Source of the DNA: UBA8079 sp965205535
Lineage (GTDB): Bacteria; Pseudomonadota; Alphaproteobacteria; UBA6615
Direction: 5' to 3'
DNA length: 64,000 bases
Assembly (NCBI GenBank): GCA_965205535.1
Contig: CBDBHH010000005.1
Location: forward strand, 2,480,001-2,544,000
Position 1 is the stretch's first letter. The number at the start of each line of letters is the position of its first letter. Under the pieces are notes generated by a model. It did no database searches and was not told where the DNA came from. It worked only from the letters and a program-made list of their open reading frames with translations. A program made the position numbers and the translations under genes. This document shows, piece after piece, positions 61,744-64,000 of the stretch.

Positions 61744-61851
61744 ATGCCCGTGATCATTCCCCGTATCTGTTGTGGCATTTGCGCCTGTCGGACACAATCG
61801 GCGAACCCGACCGCCGCCCGTCATCCTTGCGCACAACTTCCGGAGCCCGAA

Positions 61852-62826
61852 ATGATCCATACGCGCGTTTGCGAAACGTTTGGTATCGAGCATCCCGTGA
61901 TGCTCGGGGGGATGGCATCGATCACCGCGCCCGAACTGGCCGCCGCCGTATCCAATGCCGGCGGCCTCGGTGGGGTGGGTGGAAGTTATCTCGATGCCGC
62001 GCGCATGACAGAAGTCGCCGCGGACATGCGCGCACGCACGGACAAGCCCTTTGCCATTAACTTCCTGCTGTTCGTGGACAATCAGGAATCCTTTGCCGCG
62101 GCGCTCGAGGACGCCCCCGCGATGATGGCGTTCGCGTGGCCGTCCGGCGGGCAGGACCTGTCACCCTGGTTCGACCGCGCCCATGAGGCCGGCAGCAAGA
62201 TGATGTTTATGGCCGACAGCGTGGAAGGTGCGCGCCGCGGCGCCGATGCCGGTGCCGATCTCATCGTCGCCCAGGGCACCGAGGGCGGCGGCCATGTGGC
62301 ATGGATGGCGGCGTCGGTTCTGGTGCCGATGATCGTGGATGCCGTGGCGCCGGTGCCGGTGCTGGCGGCGGGCGGCATCGCCGACGGGCGTGGGCTGGCC
62401 TCTGCCCTGGCCCTGGGAGCGGAGGGTGCATTGTTGGGCACGCGGTTCCTGGCGACGGTGGAATCGCCGCTTCATCCGAACTTCAAACAGGCGATCCTCG
62501 ACAGCGACGGCCACGACACGGTGCTGACGGAGATTCCCGACATCGCCGGCGGCCGGGTCTGGCCCGGTGCCATGGCGCGGGCGTTGCGCAACGGCTTCAT
62601 CGACCGCTGGGCGTGGCGCGAGTGGGCGCTGCGGCAAGATCAGAAAAGCGCTGCCGCGGCACTGAAGGCGGCGCAGCAGGTGGGCGATATCGACGAAGGC
62701 TCGCTGCTGATCGGGCAGGATGCCGGGCTGATCGACGATCTGCCCGCGGCGGGCGATCTCATCGCCCGCATGGTGGCCGAAGCCGAAGAGATCATGTCCG
62801 CGCGGTTGCCCGGGCTGGTCGGCTGA
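61852..62826 (+). CDS. Nitronate monooxygenase (2-nitropropane dioxygenase family)
   Basis: A 324-residue FMN-dependent TIM-barrel enzyme. GIEHPVMLGGMASITAPELAAAVSNAGGLGG is the N-terminal signature, QGTEGGGH the FMN-phosphate and active-site His loop, and APVPVLAAGGIADGRGLASALALGAEGALLGTRF the second phosphate site. It detoxifies alkyl nitronates such as propionate 3-nitronate; some relatives are FabK-type enoyl reductases. GGAG is seven bases before the ATG. Its stop lies four bases before the converging CinA-type stop. Confidence 0.91.
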   Translation: MIHTRVCETFGIEHPVMLGGMASITAPELAAAVSNAGGLGGVGGSYLDAARMTEVAADMRARTDKPFAINFLLFVDNQESFAAALEDAPAMMAFAWPSGGQDLSPWFDRAHEAGSKMMFMADSVEGARRGADAGADLIVAQGTEGGGHVAWMAASVLVPMIVDAVAPVPVLAAGGIADGRGLASALALGAEGALLGTRFLATVESPLHPNFKQAILDSDGHDTVLTEIPDIAGGRVWPGAMARALRNGFIDRWAWREWALRQDQKSAAAALKAAQQVGDIDEGSLLIGQDAGLIDDLPAAGDLIARMVAEAEEIMSARLPGLVG

Positions 62827-62829
62827 GGG

Positions 62830-64000
62830 CTAGTCCGCCGGGTCCAGGCGCTTGCGCAGCAGATCCAGCAGTGTGATCACCGCGTAGGAACGCATCCGGC
62901 TTAAGACGCCAGGCAGGGCGACCGTTTTTGCGTGGTCGCCATCGGGTAGTGCCACGGCCGCGAACACGGTGCCCGGCGGGTGGGCCTCGGGGTCGCTCGG
63001 CCCGATAACGGCGATGCCGATATCGGTGCCGATGGCATCACGCGCGGCCCGTGCGGCGATGGTGGCGCCGTCTTCTCCATCCAGATTACCGACCTGGGAA
63101 ACAACGCCGCCTCTGAAGATTTCCATATTCGGATCGAGCGCCGTAATGCGGGTCGCCAGAATACCGCCGGTCAGGCTCTCGCCGGCGGCCACGGTGAGGC
63201 TGCGTCCGCGCAGCATGTCGAGCACGACCGATTCCATGGTCTCGTCGTCATAGCCGAAAATATGATCGCCGATCGCCGCGTTGATCAGCTCGACCTCGGC
63301 ATCGACGATCTTTTCCACGGCGGCCTGGCTCTCTGCCTTCGCCGTGACGCGTACCTTGATCCCCTCGATGCCGCTCGCCTGGAAGGCGATGGTCGCATGG
63401 CCGCTTTCGTCCAGCGCAACCACATGGTCGGCCAGGGTCTCGGCCAGCGCGGACTCGCCATAGCCCCAGGTGCGGATGACCCGGGAGTGGATGACGGACG
63501 TCTCGCCCGAACGGCGGCGCAGATCGTCGAGCACCGTGCCCTCCATCATCTCGCGCATCTCATGGGGCACGCCCGGCACCGCGTAGATCACCTTGTCTCC
63601 GACCGGGCAGACCAGCCCCGGCGCGGTGCCGGGCATTTGTTCGATGGTCGCAGCCCCCGCGGGTACATCGGCCTGGCGGAGGTTGTTCTCCGGCATGGGC
63701 CGACCGCGGCCCTCGAAGATGTCGCGGATATGCTCGGCGATCGTGTCGTCGCGCACCATCTCGACACCCATGATCTTCGCGATCACGTCGCGGGTGATGT
63801 CGTCCTGGGTCGGGCCCAGCCCGCCGCAACAGATGACCGCGTCGGAACGCTCCAGCGCCTGGCGGATGGTGGCCTCCATGCGGTCGAAATTGTCGCCCAC
63901 CTTTACCTGAAACAGGGAGTCGATCCCGATCAGGGCGAGGTTCTCACCGATCCAGGAAGAATTTGTGTCCACGATCTGGCCGAGCAGCAACTCGGTGCCG
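62830..64000 (-). CDS. cinA: CinA-family protein (nicotinamide-nucleotide amidohydrolase), N terminus outside window
   Basis: At least 390 residues are visible and the frame remains open at the window end, reading GTELLLGQIVDTN, which is a few residues inside the normal start. The N-terminal half is the CinA / MoaB-like domain (CCGGLGPTQDDIT, AVPGVPHEM). The C-terminal half is the PncC amidohydrolase (AAGESLTGGILATRIT, FRGGVVSQVGN), where Ser of GESLTGG is the active-site residue. It converts NMN to nicotinate mononucleotide in NAD recycling. It converges on nitronate monooxygenase. Confidence 0.93.
   Translation of the reverse strand, partial: GTELLLGQIVDTNSSWIGENLALIGIDSLFQVKVGDNFDRMEATIRQALERSDAVICCGGLGPTQDDITRDVIAKIMGVEMVRDDTIAEHIRDIFEGRGRPMPENNLRQADVPAGAATIEQMPGTAPGLVCPVGDKVIYAVPGVPHEMREMMEGTVLDDLRRRSGETSVIHSRVIRTWGYGESALAETLADHVVALDESGHATIAFQASGIEGIKVRVTAKAESQAAVEKIVDAEVELINAAIGDHIFGYDDETMESVVLDMLRGRSLTVAAGESLTGGILATRITALDPNMEIFRGGVVSQVGNLDGEDGATIAARAARDAIGTDIGIAVIGPSDPEAHPPGTVFAAVALPDGDHAKTVALPGVLSRMRSYAVITLLDLLRKRLDPAD

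Noticed and set aside
1..64000. tRNA, rRNA, integrase, transposase or phage genes
   Set aside because: None could be recognised on either strand by eye. No CCA-ended cloverleaf or recombinase motif stood out, so no mobile element is claimed.

Overview
This window reads as a high-GC chromosomal segment of an alphaproteobacterium. The supporting features are frequent GTG/TTG starts beside good Shine-Dalgarno sequences, short catabolic operons on both strands, and two composite palindromic intergenic repeats of a kind common in that class. The genes suggest a free-living, metabolically versatile heterotroph. I saw no rRNA, tRNA, CRISPR array, integrase, transposase or phage gene. No stretch longer than about 260 bases lacks a gene or a described element.

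Left third (1-24.9 kb). A leftward set runs Bcr/CflA-type exporter, secreted ankyrin-repeat protein, NTF2-like protein, then a molybdenum hydroxylase large subunit that has no small or medium subunit beside it. Next come an alpha/beta hydrolase, a PdxA/pirin/beta-hydroxyacid dehydrogenase group, an unrecognised conserved protein, a glyoxalase-II-like hydrolase and a GlsB/YeaQ membrane protein. A rightward group resembles part of the Rut pyrimidine pathway (alpha/beta hydrolase, cupin, RutD-like, RutC-like). A class IV aminotransferase lies directly ahead of 3-hydroxyanthranilate 3,4-dioxygenase. A single-domain response regulator faces a multi-PAS sensor kinase that is frameshifted in its GAF domain and has Asn where the phosphorylated His should be. 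A BisC/DMSO-reductase-type molybdoenzyme follows.

Middle (24.9-45.8 kb). This part holds CoA-based and sugar-acid-type catabolism: Gfo/Idh, CaiB/BaiF transferase, BadI/MenB-like crotonase, 3-hydroxyacyl-CoA dehydrogenase, an enolase-superfamily enzyme and a GntR/UTRA regulator. It also has a degenerate receiver protein, an LVIVD-repeat protein, an orphan MalG-type permease, and a tandem luciferase-like pair of which the first copy is a frameshifted pseudogene. A second solitary molybdenum hydroxylase subunit and a MaoC-type hydratase follow. It ends with a leftward operon of GST, tandem-YciI protein and ketopantoate-reductase-like enzyme. The GST has an in-frame UGA exactly at its N-terminal active-site cysteine, behind a strong ribosome binding site, with a plausible SECIS hairpin just downstream. 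It is a candidate selenocysteine-containing GST and the most interesting object in the window.

Right third (45.9-64 kb). A secreted MBL-fold hydrolase and a tandem pair of beta-hydroxyacid dehydrogenases are followed by a crotonase and a complete NitT/TauT-type ABC importer (ATPase, binding protein, two permeases). Then come Gfo/Idh, a quinone-reductase-like MDR enzyme, a DUF1761 membrane protein, CaiB/BaiF, a GlcD-type flavoprotein, class II aldolase, a dienelactone-hydrolase-like protein, NIPSNAP, an EamA transporter, nitronate monooxygenase and a CinA-family protein cut by the window end. Overall this is a mosaic of small substrate-specific uptake and oxidation modules, with several decaying or unusual genes among them.
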